64,000 nucleotides of DNA from Dugong dugon (taxonomy: Eukaryota > Chordata > Mammalia > Sirenia > Dugongidae), in NCBI GenBank assembly GCA_030035585.1, contig CM057474.1, positions 7,362,001 through 7,426,000 of the forward strand. The letters run 5' to 3'. Every line of letters starts with the position of its first letter. Position 1 is the stretch's first letter. Below, piece by piece: positions 46,790-58,837 of this stretch. A program made the position numbers and the translations under genes. The notes under the pieces are model-generated. The model did not search any database. It worked only from the letters and a program-made list of their open reading frames with translations, and was not told the DNA's origin.

Positions 46790-49618
46790 ATACGGAATAC
46801 AAACTCAAGATCGTAAATTGTCGAACACATTTGATAGTGAAGAGCCCACTGATTTACTTATTTTGACATTTTTTAATATTTTTTTTCTCACTGGCTTATA
46901 TTAGTCTACTATTTTTTTATTCTCCTGGTTCCCTTTTATGAATGTCTTAATTACATCAAGTCAACATACCTGTAACAATCTTCAAAGAGATTTATCTCCA
47001 ACTTCCATCATCCCCAAAGTCAATTGGCACGCTATAATCAGTTCACTTTTCCTAAAATAATTCCTTTTACTCACTCAAGGCAGAATCCACAGTATGTGGT
47101 AAGACTCAGAGGAAGCTAAAACAAGAAACTTATTATACTTAAGGAACTTGTGTAGACATCTTGGGGAGAAGGTTGCAAGGTGAAGTTGAGACAGGAGGTA
47201 AGTTTCCATGTAAGGGTTTTAGATGTATCTCAAGGATAATGGTAAGCTATTGGAGGCTAATGATTAGGCAAGTATCATGACTCTGTATGTAGTTGGAAAA
47301 ACTGACCTATTATGAGTGGACACATACTAACCTTTTCCACGCAACTTTCATTGAAAAATATAATTATAGAAAAGATTTCATATATGGAAGACAGAAAAAG
47401 GAAACCCCGCATGTGCATACTGGGTATCTTTGAATAAGAAAACACGTACAATCTAACATGTACGTTTAACGATATACCAGAGAAGATTCTGCTGAAGTAA
47501 AGAAAAATTTGGCTCTGTATTTACAAGGGATACATAAAGTACAAGAAAAAGCGATACAGAATAATCACATCAAGGCACATTTCTTGAAGTCACTGAACTT
47601 CAAGAATGAAGACTCAGATAGTTATTCAGGCAGTGAGAGTTAGTCATGCATAAGAGGGAAAGATACACTGGGTGCCAGTTGTCTCTGCAGGAGCATTGAG
47701 TCTGTGAGCATCAAAGGTGCATGAGCAACGTTCACAACGTCTGAGAGTGTCTGCAACATTCTGAGGGAAAGACAGTGTGAACAAATCATTTTATCCTTTA
47801 CCCATTTGTCCTTCTATCCCAAAGGCAATGAATACCTATTTTCAAATACAAAAGAACCTAGAGCCTAGTGAACAGCACTTGAATGAATCCTGAAAGAAAA
47901 TGTAAAAGGTTAAAAAAAAATAAGCTAGTGGATCATAAACATACCTTCAAAAAAAAAGTTAAATCAAAAATTTTAAAACTTCAAAATCAAGAATTATAGT
48001 AAAAAATCCATGTGGTGAATATGGAATCCAATTAGAGATCTAAGTTTAAATAACCATGGGGATTGTAGTTACATAACAAAATGTAAATCTTTAAACCTTG
48101 ATCTTATAAAAATTAGTTTTTTGTTTTTGTTTTTAGAGAACGACCATTTTTGAATCTATTGATTTCCTCTTCTCAAAGATGAGGGAATTAGCACATGTAT
48201 ACTTCCTGTCCTTCATCTTCACTTTATTCCACCTTCCCATTTTCTTACTTAGTACTATTAAATGTGTATGCACACACACACACACACAGACTTCCAAAAA
48301 AAGAATGAGAGTCTTAGATATAAACCATATCCCCATTAAGTAAGAGGGTGGGAAACAGTTTTAATTCTCCTGGAATCCACATATGGAGTTGGGGTAACCC
48401 ACCCAGGCCTTTACTCTGGGATCTTCTTTTGAACCTTGAGCCTTGAAGAAACTGGTCTTCCATCACCTTTAGGTCAAACAGTAGCCTAGCTTAATTTGTA
48501 AAAACTGTTCTCCTCGGGCGTTGTAAGGAATTATCTATGTAGGGTCAGTTTCAAGACACAGAAACTCCAAGGTCCCACTAGAAGCTGTGTTTTAGGGTAA
48601 ACTGTTATTATGAAAATGCTATTCTGGCCTTGTTTCCATGGCAATGTATAATCACGAGAGAGAAAATGAAATAGAAAAATCTGTGAAAGTTCTCTCACTT
48701 CAGAACATTTCTGACTCCCTAGTCGAAATGTTCCTCCGATTTGCAAATCGTAAAAATAAACTTCAATCAATTTCTATTACTGGCTTAATGTGATTCTTGT
48801 TTTAACAAGGGAGATGGTCATATACACTGCTCAGATTCCCTGGCCCAAATCGCAGGTAGTGCTTTACACTATTTGGAAGAGTGGCTTCAGTTCCTCCTGC
48901 TGGTGGAAAACCTGCTGGTACATGAGTAATGAGGCCCATAACAATTTGCCAAATGACAGGGCCATTTGCCTCAAAGGCTAACTTCAGTTACACAGGACAG
49001 CGTCCAGACAGAACTTTGCAGGTTAAAAATTCTTTCTTTGTGCTAAGTCATGCTGCACTCACTGATCTTATAATCTGAAGGAAGGCTTTTTTTTTTTTTT
49101 CTTTCTGCAGCAAAATTAAAGTAGAGCTTTGTTCTGCCAGTTACATATACACTGGTATTTAATACTTAAGTTAAAACTTATTTTAAAGTATTAATTTTCT
49201 ACATGTATACCCCACAGGCTATGAAAGGTTATTTCCCTAGACACTATTCTGTAAACAACCTAGAAATTTGATCAAAGTCATTAACCATTTGTGTTCCTTC
49301 CACTTCAGATGCAATAAATTACAGTTGGACTTTCAAATTAATATGTAAAATATGTGCATTTAATTAATTTTGCTGCATTGAGAAGAAAAGGTCATATCCT
49401 CAAAGCAAATTAAAAAGAAACTTCTTGGAAGCAAAAATCAAGAAACATAAATGCTGCGATTCATAGCCTTTTGTAAACTCAAAATGAATATTACAGGTTA
49501 CCTAGTAGAGGTCAAAATTTTATAATGGAGGAGATTTGGACTATGACATTTATTTTTTCTAAAGTCATTCAGTTAATCAGTACCCATGTTCTACCTATGT
49601 AAAGTAATAAAACAAAAT
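46790..49618. other. mostly unique sequence
   Basis: 2.8 kb with a CA repeat at 48271-48288 and no recognisable gene. A C/T-rich tract followed by CTGCAG near 49080-49110 looks like a splice acceptor, but no open exon with a matching donor follows. Confidence 0.45.
48271..48288. repeat. (CA)9 microsatellite
   Basis: Nine CA units. Confidence 0.88.
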
Positions 49619-49621
49619 AAA

Positions 49622-49832
49622 AAACAGTTGCCATTGAGTTGATTCCAATTTATGGCAACCCTAGGTGTTTCAGAGTAGAACTGTACTCCATAGAATTTTC
49701 AATGGCTATGATCCTTCAGAAGTAGATCAATCGTTACCCCTTTTTTGTGAAGCACCTCTCTGTGAACTCGAACCTCCAACCTTTGAGTTAGCAGCCAACT
49801 GCATTAACTGTTTATATCACCAAGGGACTCCT
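49622..49832 (-). mobile_element. SINE, full length, long-body type
   Basis: Minus-strand head GGAGTCCCTTGGTGATATAA with TTAGCTGCTAACTCAAAGGT mutated around the B box, ending GGAATCAACTCAATGGCAAC. Diverged relative to its neighbour at 49846-50015. Confidence 0.88.
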
Positions 49833-49845
49833 GTGTGACATAATA

Positions 49846-50015
49846 AAAAAAAAAAAAAAAAAAAAACCCACTGCCATCAAGTCGATTCCAACTCATAGCG
49901 ACCCTATAGGGTTTCTAAGGCTGTAAACCTCTACCGAAGCAGAGCCACTGGTGGTTGCGAACTTTTCACCTTTTGATCAGCAGTGGATCACTTTAACCAC
50001 TGCCACTAGGGCTCC
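49846..50015 (-). mobile_element. SINE with poly-T tail and exact target duplication
   Basis: Exact 10-bp duplication TGACATAATA (49836-49845 and 50016-50025). On the element's own strand the 3' end reads GATGGCAGTGGG followed by about 20 T, so the tail is T-rich rather than A-rich. The A and B boxes are diverged. It inserted directly beside another SINE. Confidence 0.94.
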
Positions 50016-50104
50016 TGACATAATACAAACTACTTAAAATGTATTTCCTTGTTTGCAAAATAAAGATAATAGTATTTACCTGATGGATTTGTTTGCATAG
50101 TAAA

Positions 50105-50679
50105 TGTTAACCCAGAAGCTGATTCGTTGCTCTCAGCTCCGGGTTCTGCTCACCTGACTTCGTCCGGGACGAAAAAAACAGAGAACAGGCGGCGGGGAAT
50201 GAAAGGCAACTTATTGGCTGGCCAGCCAATGAGCTAGTTGGGACCAAGTGCCTTCCAAGGCTGCTCGCAGGCAGCTTGCCTAGGCTGGTTTATACAGGCA
50301 GGGTAAGTTTCAGAGTATAAAATGGTGGGTGCACTGACGCGGATTGTTTTAGAATGAGTAAGCATTTTCTAAGGCCCGGATTCTATTCCGCACGCAGGAG
50401 GAAGTTAGCCGTTTTTGTTCATTAGCATGTTGCTTCTCCACCCAGGCGTGGAGAATTTACCCTACGTGAGGCAGTTAATGAGCCGGAGGTCATCTGGAGT
50501 GCCAAGATGGAGGGCGGGACCTGTTGCCGCCGATTCCGGCTAAACTAGCCAGTGGCTGTTTCTTTTCCAGGAAGTTCTGAGGAGAAAAACAACTTCAGGA
50601 AATGGTCTAGGTGAGGGGCTGTCCTGCGGAAACAACCATTTTAAGAAAATGGCTCTAGCCCTGTCTTAATTTGATGACA
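50105..50679 (-). mobile_element. solo LTR, CpG-rich, class I ERV-like
   Basis: GC- and CpG-rich block in AT-rich surroundings. On the minus strand it begins TGTCATCAAATTAAGACAGG, has a TATA box (CTGTATAAACC, about 50290), then about 80 bp later an AATAAA-like signal (CCAATAAGTTGCC), and ends GGGTTAACA. The order and spacing match U3-R-U5 of a gammaretrovirus-like LTR. CATAGTAA occurs next to both ends (50096-50103 and 50678-50685), which may include the target duplication. No viral genes are present. Confidence 0.78.
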
Positions 50680-50689
50680 TAGTAAGTTG

Positions 50690-51807
50690 TCATTAAGTAG
50701 ATAGTAATTGATGATGTCATTAATTTTATTGTCTATTTATTATTAATATTATTATTATGCCAGTTTTCTGTCTCCACTCTGACATTGTTTTTGTTTATAC
50801 CCAGAAATAGACATCTTCAGAAGAAGGTTATCTAAATAACCCCGAAGTATATTTTTCTCTTAAAATTAACATATATATATAAACCAATTACGATATATGG
50901 AGATGTTAACCAATTAAGAAAGCCAAATAACCTCAGGCTGTATGTACCAATTTCATGGATCTTCCTTCATGTGTTTGTTGGCTCAAATGATAAATCAATT
51001 TAAAGTCTCTAAGAATAATTGGGTCGTTGAACCAGTGGTTTATGGCATCACCAGCATTCTTGCTATGCACGTGTTTCTCTTTAAAAAAATAAAATATAAT
51101 CTTGATATTTCAACATAACTCAATAAAATTAAGGCAAATTGTTTATATAGTGACTTAATCTATGAAAATTTAACTGCCGAGTATACTGAGAATACAAACT
51201 CTATTGCCATTTCAGCTCTATTTATTTTTCATGAAGAGTGGAATTTTGTAATTCACACCTAATTGCCAACTCCCTTCCCACACACACGTTTTTCTGCCCC
51301 CAAAACCGACATAGAATCATGCACATACATTTCTTGCCTGTATCAGATGGGAGAATAATATATTTACAGGATCAGCTATTTCCAAAGAAGAGAGCTGGAT
51401 ATTGAAAATGGGAAATTTCTTCATTCCTCTTGCACATAATAGATTCATTATTTCATTTTAATTGAATTTGCTAAACTCCACTCCTGTAGTTCTTGGTCTA
51501 CATCAGTTGTTCTACGACTTTCAAATTTCATTGACAAAGTATTACTAAAAATAAAATAAATTCAGAGTCTGAAATAAAGTTTATAACATTTTATTTTGTC
51601 AGATAAAGATATTAACAAAATCATATTTTCATTAAAGATAGGTCGTTTGAACTCCAAAAAGACAGTACAAACATGATTTTATATTTTAAAAGAAGGAACT
51701 GTCATTTAATGCCAACATTTATACAACATGATATACAATTTTCATTATTTCTCTCTTGAAAGTTCATCACAGGTAAAATCTACCCACAGCATGGTATTAG
51801 GAGCCAC
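50690..51807. other. AT-rich unique sequence
   Basis: No repeat or gene recognised. Confidence 0.45.
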
Positions 51808-51817
51808 TATTTTTACT

Positions 51818-51972
51818 CTAGTAGCCCTGGTGGCACCGTGGTCAAGAGCTGTGGCTGCTAACCAAAAGGTTGGCAGTTCGAATCCACCAGCAGCTCCTGG
51901 GAAACCTTATGGGGCAGTTCTACTCTGTCCTATAGGATTGCTATTAGTCAGAATCGACTCAACGGCAATGAG
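51818..51972 (+). mobile_element. SINE, full length, short-body type
   Basis: Head TAGCCCTGGTGGCACCGTGG, B box GGCAGTTCGAATCCACC, end CGACTCAACGGCAATGAG. Exact 10-bp duplication TATTTTTACT (51808-51817 and 51973-51982). The 123-codon frame at 51728-52099 reads through it and is not a gene. Confidence 0.95.
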
Positions 51973-52112
51973 TATTTTTACTGTACACAGTATTACCCCA
52001 TACTGCTTTATATGGGAATTTTTTCATCTCTTATTTTGCTTATCATCTTTATACTGCTTTGTATCACCCACAACACCTCGTCAAATGATTCACTGCTAGT
52101 ATGTACTCATGA

Positions 52113-52915
52113 TGTAATGAATTACTTAACTATGGCTCTTCTAGCCATGGTCTTTGTGACTCACACACAATGACTGAGTGGGCTTATGCAAATAAGGTAT
52201 ATGGAACCTGTGATGGTTGGAGTTATGTGTCAACTTGGCTAGGCCATGATTCCCAGTATTGTGTGGTTGTCCTCCATTTTATGTGCTGTGGATCCTGACC
52301 TCTCCATGTTGATGAGGCAGGAATGGTGTAGGGTGTATCTTCGGTCACAGCCTTGCAGGAGGGCATGACTCAAGTCCCACCCTTACTCAAGTTACGCCCT
52401 TCCTTGGGGTATGGCCTACATCTAAGAAATATGTGTGTGTCCTGGCAGGACTCTCTCTCTGCATCTGGATCCTGCATCTGGTTTGTGATCGACCGACCTC
52501 TGGTTCTTGGGGCTTGAGTCAGAGGCCTTCTGTGGCCTGCCGATTCTGGGGTTCACAGGTCTCCTTCATCTGACCTGATTCGGCAGCTTCCGCAGTCTTG
52601 TGAGCCAGCAGCCTGTGGTCTGAACTGCTAGTTTGGGTTCGTCATCCCCTGTAGTGTCGTGGGTTGGGAGAAACCTATGCCTGACCCGCAGATTTGGGAG
52701 TTGCCAGCCTCCACAACCACATGAGCCATTTCTTTTATATATTCTGCAAATTAGGGAACCCAAAGACAGGAGGTAGTACTGAGGGGAGAAGGAGTAGTTG
52801 ATGTGAGAGATGATGGAATGGTATAGCAGTTTGGAAAGGTTAGATGTTTGGGACATCTTTAACCTCCGCCTCATAGGGACCAGCTTTGTGATGATCCTTA
52901 TAAAAGGAATTATTC
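52113..52915 (+). mobile_element. LTR-like repeat, inverted partner of 58838-59663
   Basis: Contains TGATGGTTGGAGTTATGTGT, CAACTTGGCTAGGCCATGAT and TCCCAGTATTGTGTGGTTGT (as in the LTRs at 39651 and 40763), then a G+C-rich middle with CCAGCAGCCTGTGGTCTGAA, and ends AACCTCCGCCTCATAGGGAC ... CTTATAAAAGGAATT. The whole unit is present again at 58838-59663 on the other strand. Probably an ERVL/MaLR-related LTR plus adjacent internal sequence. No viral gene is seen. Confidence 0.68.
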
Positions 52916-52919
52916 ATTT

Positions 52920-52960
52920 AGCACTCCATATGTGTTTGTGGAATGAATGAATAAAAAATA
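52920..52960. other. short L2-type tail phrase
   Basis: GCACTCCATATGTGTTTGTG GAATGAATGAATA resembles the extreme L2 end, but is too short to be certain. Confidence 0.3.
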
Positions 52961-52963
52961 TCA

Positions 52964-53003
52964 ATGTGTATGTGTATATGTGTATATATGTATATATTCC
53001 CAT

Positions 53004-53050
<47 letters not shown>
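52964..53050. repeat. compound (TG)/(TA)/(CA) microsatellite
   Basis: Alternating TG/TA units to about 52998, then about 21 CA units (53009-53050). Confidence 0.92.
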
Positions 53051-53052
<2 letters not shown>

Positions 53053-53059
53053 AAATGCC

Positions 53060-54320
53060 ATATTCAAATAACTAGTGGTGGACTATGTCAATTAGAATTT
53101 TGCATAATCTAGTCTTTCCTGTTAAGATGAATAATTCAAGTTCATTCTTAATCAAGAATATTCTAAATTAAGTTCAAAGGCTTTAGTACATTTCTTACCA
53201 AAAAAAGGATTTTGATGTAAAGAATCTATATCATATGTCAGTGAAGTTAGAGTATCCATTTATATATATATTTATAACCAATTCACTTGCTACTGAAGTT
53301 CTCCAACCATGTCTAATAGAGGAATTTGCCTACTTAAAGTAACTTTAATTATATTCTGTGTGACTATTCAGCCTCCCTTTTGCTTGTTTAAACACATAAA
53401 AAAAGCGATTAATGACTAACCCTAACCCTGCTGGGTAATTCACTTTATTGCTCTGCCATCCAGATTTCAGACATCAGCATCTGAAAAGGTGCCAATTTCT
53501 TATGCAAAAGGCTCTTTAGAGTAAGATCAATTTTGTAAAGTAAATGTATATTAAAGTATAACTTCAATCATGATATCAATGAACTCTTAGTATTTTTGTT
53601 CTTCATGCTTTTCATTTGCACTGGAACAGCCTAAAATATTAAGTATACCCTTACTAAGTGTAAATCATTTACATAATTCAGAAAAACATTTCCCAGAGTT
53701 GATGAGCTCATGACAGACTCTTATCACTGACATCCCTTGAAAATGAAATACCATTGAACATATAGTTGTCATTATTTTCTTCAGGATAGTTGTGATTTTC
53801 CTGAGTACAGGTTTAGAATTCTATAGAAGTTATCATCTTAGGTAAGCATCAGTAAACCCAATGATTTTTAAGTTTTACTGTCAGGCATTTAGTAGACTCC
53901 AGTTTTATCCAATTTTTTTTTTTAATTCTTAAAATTAAGGAATATTGAGCAATCCTATTTCTTGGTCAAATGTTCCTAAAATTTGCTGTTCTCTTTAATT
54001 TCTTACCCATGAGTTTAAAATTCTCCCATATTTCTGCCTCATCACATGCAACTATTACAACTCTTTATTTACCATGACTGTATTACTAACTTTATTGCAC
54101 ATACTTACGTATAAATTATTTCAATATTATTTCACCTTTAGTACCAATTTTGTCAGTATTCTGTTGCAGGTTGTAGAAAAAAGTGTTTAAATTCTAGTTC
54201 TTCATTTTCCAATTTTTCATATACGTTTTTAACATTGTCCCATTGCATGAGTTAGTGTGGCACACACTGTTGATGGTCCCACAGAATCATCTTGCTTTTT
54301 CCCCTTTGCTGCCAGGGCCT
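53060..54320. other. AT-rich unique sequence
   Basis: No gene or repeat recognised. A 14-base telomere-like CTAACCCTAACCCT is at 53416-53429. Confidence 0.4.
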
Positions 54321-54329
54321 AATATCATT

Positions 54330-54800
54330 GCAGTATTTACCCTCTTTGCATCCATGAACCCAAGGCAGAAACCTCTTTAATTAGTCCAAGACAAAGATGA
54401 TGATATTTCCCCCATTGCCGGTGGCTAGCTTAGGCTTGGGCATGTGAGGCAAATCTGGACAATAAGATTTACAGTGATGTTAGTAGGATCTTCTAGAAAA
54501 GGTTTTCTCTGCTCTTAAAAACGATGACAAAACAGCTATGGGTCCTTCGTGTTCCCTTTGGAAATTGCTGTGAGAAAATGATGCTGCTCACAACCAGGAA
54601 CAGGAAAATTTGAGGCCAAAAGACCCTCACAGACTCACAGAGAAAAAAGACAAAAGGATTCTGAGCTTTCAGTGGCATTATTGGACTTCTGAAGCAACCC
54701 TGGAACTCTTTCAATCTTCTTGTTTTCGGAGCCAATCAGCCCCTTATGTTTGAGCCACTTTAGCTGTGTTTCTGTTACTTGCAGCCTGAAACGGTCTAAC
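54330..54800 (+). mobile_element. ancient interspersed repeat, class uncertain
   Basis: The phrases GGTGGCTAGCTTAGGCTTGG, GCATGTGAGGCAAATCTGGA and a terminal GAGCCACTTTAGCTGTGTTT CTGTTACTTGCAGCC match a family I recall from mammalian genomes, with an LTR- or DNA-element-like end. I cannot name it with confidence. Two minus-strand frames here (54493-54735, 54635-54976) are antisense shadows. Confidence 0.4.
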
Positions 54801-54814
54801 TGTGACATCTCCAT

Positions 54815-54925
54815 AATACAGATGAGGAAGCCAAGACTCAGAGAAATTACACCGATGGCCAAAAGGGGGTTAAGTGAGTGAGTGGTAGAGTCAGTGCTAT
54901 GATCTAAATTCCTCTTCAGTCTCCT
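54815..54925 (-). mobile_element. MIR-family fragment
   Basis: Antisense MIR core: ACAGATGAGGAAGCCAAGAC, TCAGAGAAATTACACCGATG, GAGTGGTAGAGTCAGTGC. Confidence 0.65.
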
Positions 54926-54929
54926 TTCA

Positions 54930-57855
54930 CGTACATTGTGCAGCATCTTCCTTAAGAAATGGTTTACACAATTCATTGATTAACAGTGTGTTATATAAAG
55001 GCACATTTCACACAGAAAGTACTTCATGCAATGAGCACACATGCATAGTATCTTGGGTTGAACCATATGAAACTGCTATTTTTGTAGGCCAAATATGTTC
55101 AAGTATTAGCATCTCATGAGGTTCAACGTAATGATTTTATAAAAGTTTCTTTGTTATTATAGAGCAGACATATTTACGTTAGTGTACATAAATGTTTGTC
55201 AGTTTTATTGTAATGTTTGCTACCTAAAGTTTAAAGTGTCACTTCCTTTAATTCTCTGTAAATTACTTTTACTGGCCTTTCTTCAAGGGGAAATCCTAGT
55301 TTAAACAGTTAAAAGAGTTTATGAGCAGGTCTATCCATGACAATAAAACTTTAAGCATCTAGAAGACATGCTAACATGGTTTTGTGACTACCTGTCAGGT
55401 TCAGTTAACAACTGGAGCATGCTTCAGATGATGAAGTTCTACGCATACAATAAATATGACGTGAGCAAATCATTAAGATATGCCGATGTAACAAAACTGG
55501 GGGGAAACATACATCCCATAATTGAATGCTACATGGCCATTTTGCAAAAGAAATATGAGCATCTTATTTTTCTAATATTCTAATTTGTTGTCTTTTAAAG
55601 TGTTTTCTTATAGCAGTATTGTTTTTATGGTTTTAAGTTAGTCATTTTGAAGTTTATTCAATCCTTTCTCCTCAATGTGACTTTCACTGATGTTGAAAAG
55701 TTACATATTGAACTCAAGAGTTGACTGGATTAGCTTTTGTGGTATTTTAATTATTAGAATACAGTAGTAGCAGGAGAATTTAATTATTTTACTAAGTTCA
55801 TAACAATATTTTCTGCTTACTACTGAAAAGCATATTTTCTACAGTTGTACATTAACAGGTCCTATCAAACTAAGATTGTTTACTTTGAAAAAGTTTAAAC
55901 ACTGCTTTAAATGCATAGAGTTGTCCACAAAAATGAGATTAGCAGCTTCAGTACTGCAGTGTAGCAATATTATGAAAATTATTACAGAAATCAATAATGC
56001 TTTCATTTCCAGAACTAATCTGATGGTAAGATCTTGTTTATAAAGATATTAAACAAATGCATTATTCACATTTTGTAATGATTTTCTAGGAAGAAAAAAG
56101 ACATTTTTTAATTATCATATGGAAGTGGTATAATAAATGAGTGTAATTTTTATTAACAAAGTTAATTTACATAAAGCAAATCTCACTGAATTATTGAATA
56201 TGATCATATCTACATGCCTATTCTTGTTTGTCATATTTTGTGCCTTTTGGCGACATCAGAATTATAACAATATGATTTATGCACTAAATTTAATGCACAA
56301 TATGACAACATACAGATATGTATGCCAAATAATGTATAATTTAAACATAATTGCAATATATTTTACCCATTCTCTCATGGCATTACCAATGTTCTCGTGC
56401 GGCCAGAAATGACGATTAAAATTCAGGTTGCCAGATACGAATGTCTGTTTGAATTAATGAATATTTTCATAAAAATACTCCAAATATGAATGTTTCAAAA
56501 ACCTTGTCATAACATTCACCAGACTTACACATGGTAGCTCACATGTGTTACTGCATTTTCATCTTAAATATTTGATGATTGCCTTCTTAAATCCAAGATT
56601 CATAACCCGAAGGCTTTTGTTTTCTCACACCATGTGTAATTCAAGAGACATTTATTAGGACAGCCTTCTTTGTATGCATCAACAACATATATCTGAAAAA
56701 ATGAACTTCCCAGAATTTTGGACATATTTTAAAATATTAATTACACATAACAATTTTTTATAATACGTATACACTATTTATATTCTTTCCCCCTCTCCCT
56801 CCCAATGGAATAAAGATAAGATTTACCATAAAGATGATTCTTGTTAAACATTAAAAACTACAATGCAACTGGAGTCTCTCTGAAGTGACATTAAAAATCT
56901 GTAAACATTTCCTAACCTACCCACATTTTCACGAAATGATTACAGGACACAACTTCAATGTATAAGGTTCTGAAAAACACCAGCAGTCTCCTTAACCTTG
57001 ATGTCAATTTTAAAATTAAAAAGTTAAATTTAACATAGATATTTTTAAAGATAAATAGTGGTAACAGATCCAGTACAGTCATCTTTATTGTTATAAGAGG
57101 GAAATCAACTAACAGTTCTAAGAGCAATTCCTTACTAGGTTAAAACTGAAGGTTGCCTATGAGTTGGTCACTTAACTTGACCTTGTGTATGCAGAGTGGT
57201 TTCACCAGTAACTTTGGTCTTGGTCGTTTCCATACAGTAAATTGTTCAGTCTCTTCATGTGATTCTTTTCTTGGCTGTGCAATTGACATGTCATGCTCCA
57301 CAAACGGAGAAGCTAGGAATTTCTTATGGGTGATTATACCACCTTTCTAATGTATGAGCATGAATGACGTTGTATGCAACTATTTTAACACACACGTAGT
57401 TTGTCATCATTTTTCCTGTGTGTTGAGCATTCTACGAAACGTATTTTATGTGATGTGTTTTGTTAATCTTTAAATATTTCATCTTTTGGTGTATTATCAA
57501 GCATCTGGTATCACTTGATGAGCTATATACAGAAAGAATATATGTGTGTTTTATATATATATACATATATATATAAAGTTATTTAAATAATACTAAAATT
57601 TCCAAAAGCAGGCATGTTTTAAAAGGACATTTTAGGCCCTAAGCCAAAACTGACATTCCACCTTTAATTATGTGAAAATCAAAAGATTGTATTTTAATGA
57701 CAAATGATGAGAAAATCATGAAAACCATACTTTCTTTAAAAATCAGAATTACAAAATTGCCTTTTCCTTAGCAACTGTTTATGTCAATAACTCTAGACAA
57801 TAATTAATTCTCTTATGCTTTTATGATTAAAACTCTGTGCTTTTTTGCAGCCCAT
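54930..57855. other. AT-rich unique sequence
   Basis: 2.9 kb with no recognised repeat, exon or RNA gene, except the TA-rich tract at 57551-57577. The 91-codon frame at 56137-56412 is hydrophobic from AT-rich composition and shows no motif. Confidence 0.45.
57551..57577. repeat. TA-rich microsatellite
   Basis: TATATATATATA-CA-TATATATATA. Confidence 0.8.
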
Positions 57856-57859
57856 TCCA

Positions 57860-58255
57860 TTCAGCTATATTACTTTCACCCTTACTTTCAAAATCACGTC
57901 TGTCAAGATACCAGCCCCTGCCTGGCATCTTAGCTCACAATTCTTTTGTTCGTAATAGTTTCTACAGTCATCCTGGGAGATTTTAAAAGTCACATGGAAA
58001 ACTCATCCCAAACTTGGCCTCTCAGTTCCTTCAACTCCTCATCTCAAATGACAGTTCTGTTTGGCCATCCATTCTCCCAGAAAAACACTGGACATTGTCA
58101 TCTTTAATATCTGTGTTCAGAATTCTGTTCGCTGAAAACTATGAGGTTTTATTTATTTAACTATACTAATTAAACTCTTAAAACTCATTTCAATTCTAAA
58201 CTCTCAATTCATTGACCCCTCTGCTAGCTCTCTATAATTAGTTTTTTAAAAATTT
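57860..58255 (+). mobile_element. L2 endonuclease-region remnant
   Basis: ATCCTGGGAGATTTTAAAAG corresponds to the ILGDF motif of L2 endonuclease. It is followed by TGGCCTCTCAGTTCCTTCAA and AACACTGGACATTGTCATC (the LD-x-V block). The frame is broken. Confidence 0.62.
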
Positions 58256-58276
58256 CACCTCCCTTCCTAAATGCAT

Positions 58277-58357
58277 TAAACCCATTGCCGTCATTTGGAC
58301 TCATGGCAACCTCATGTTATAGAGCAAACTGCTCCATAACCTTTACTTGACTGGAAA
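58277..58357 (-). mobile_element. SINE, 3' part, interrupted
   Basis: Minus-strand 3' end (TGCCATGAGTCCAAATGACG, GGCAATGGGTTTA). Broken at about 58357 by a plus-strand SINE; the rest is at 58566-58678. Confidence 0.82.
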
Positions 58358-58565
58358 GGAGCCTGGGTGGCACAAGCGGTTTGCAATCAGCTGCTAACCA
58401 AAAGGTTGAAGTTTCAAACCCACTCAGTGGCTCTGTGGAAGAAAGACCTAGAGATCTGTTTCCGTAAAGATTACAGACAAGAAAACCCCACGGAGCAGTT
58501 CTAATCCGTAACACATGCGGCCATCATGAGTCAGGGGCCGACTTGACAGCAGCTAACTACAACAA
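58358..58565 (+). mobile_element. SINE nested inside a minus-strand SINE
   Basis: Full-length long-body copy: GGAGCCTGGGTGGCACAAGC, GTAAAGATTACAGACAAG, ending CAGCAGCTAACTACAACAA, the RTE-type terminus. The flanks AACCTTTAC and AATCTTTAT look like a decayed target duplication inside the host SINE. Confidence 0.9.
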
Positions 58566-58678
58566 TCTTTATAGAAGCAGATTGCCAGGGCTTTCTTCCT
58601 TGGTACCACTGGCTGCGTTCGAACCGCCAACCTTTATGTTAGTATTCGAGCACAAACCATTTGTATCACCTAAGGACC
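58566..58678 (-). mobile_element. SINE, 5' part, interrupted
   Basis: Rest of the host SINE: the body at AGAAGCAGATTGCCAGGGC, then the head, on plus GTTCGAACCGCCAACC with the B box reading GGTTGGCGGTTCGAAC on minus. Confidence 0.82.
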
Positions 58679-58837
58679 TTGCCTTTCACCTTACCTGGGT
58701 AAAATTTTATGGTACGTTATTCCAACCATTGCATTTACAATACCTAATTTCCTGTCACCTTTGTCTTTTCATTTTATTCATTTGAAAGATCCCAAATTTA
58801 GATGATCTTGATAGTCTTCTAAATGTATAATTTCTTT

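Noticed and set aside
49080..49180. Splice acceptor and exon after a pyrimidine tract ending CTGCAG
   Set aside because: No open frame with a usable donor follows.
50105..50679. CpG-island gene promoter
   Set aside because: TG/CA ends, TATA, an AATAAA-like signal and U3-R-U5 order fit an LTR better, and no first exon was found.
53009..53050. CRISPR-like or other structured array
   Set aside because: Simple CA dinucleotide repeat without spacers.
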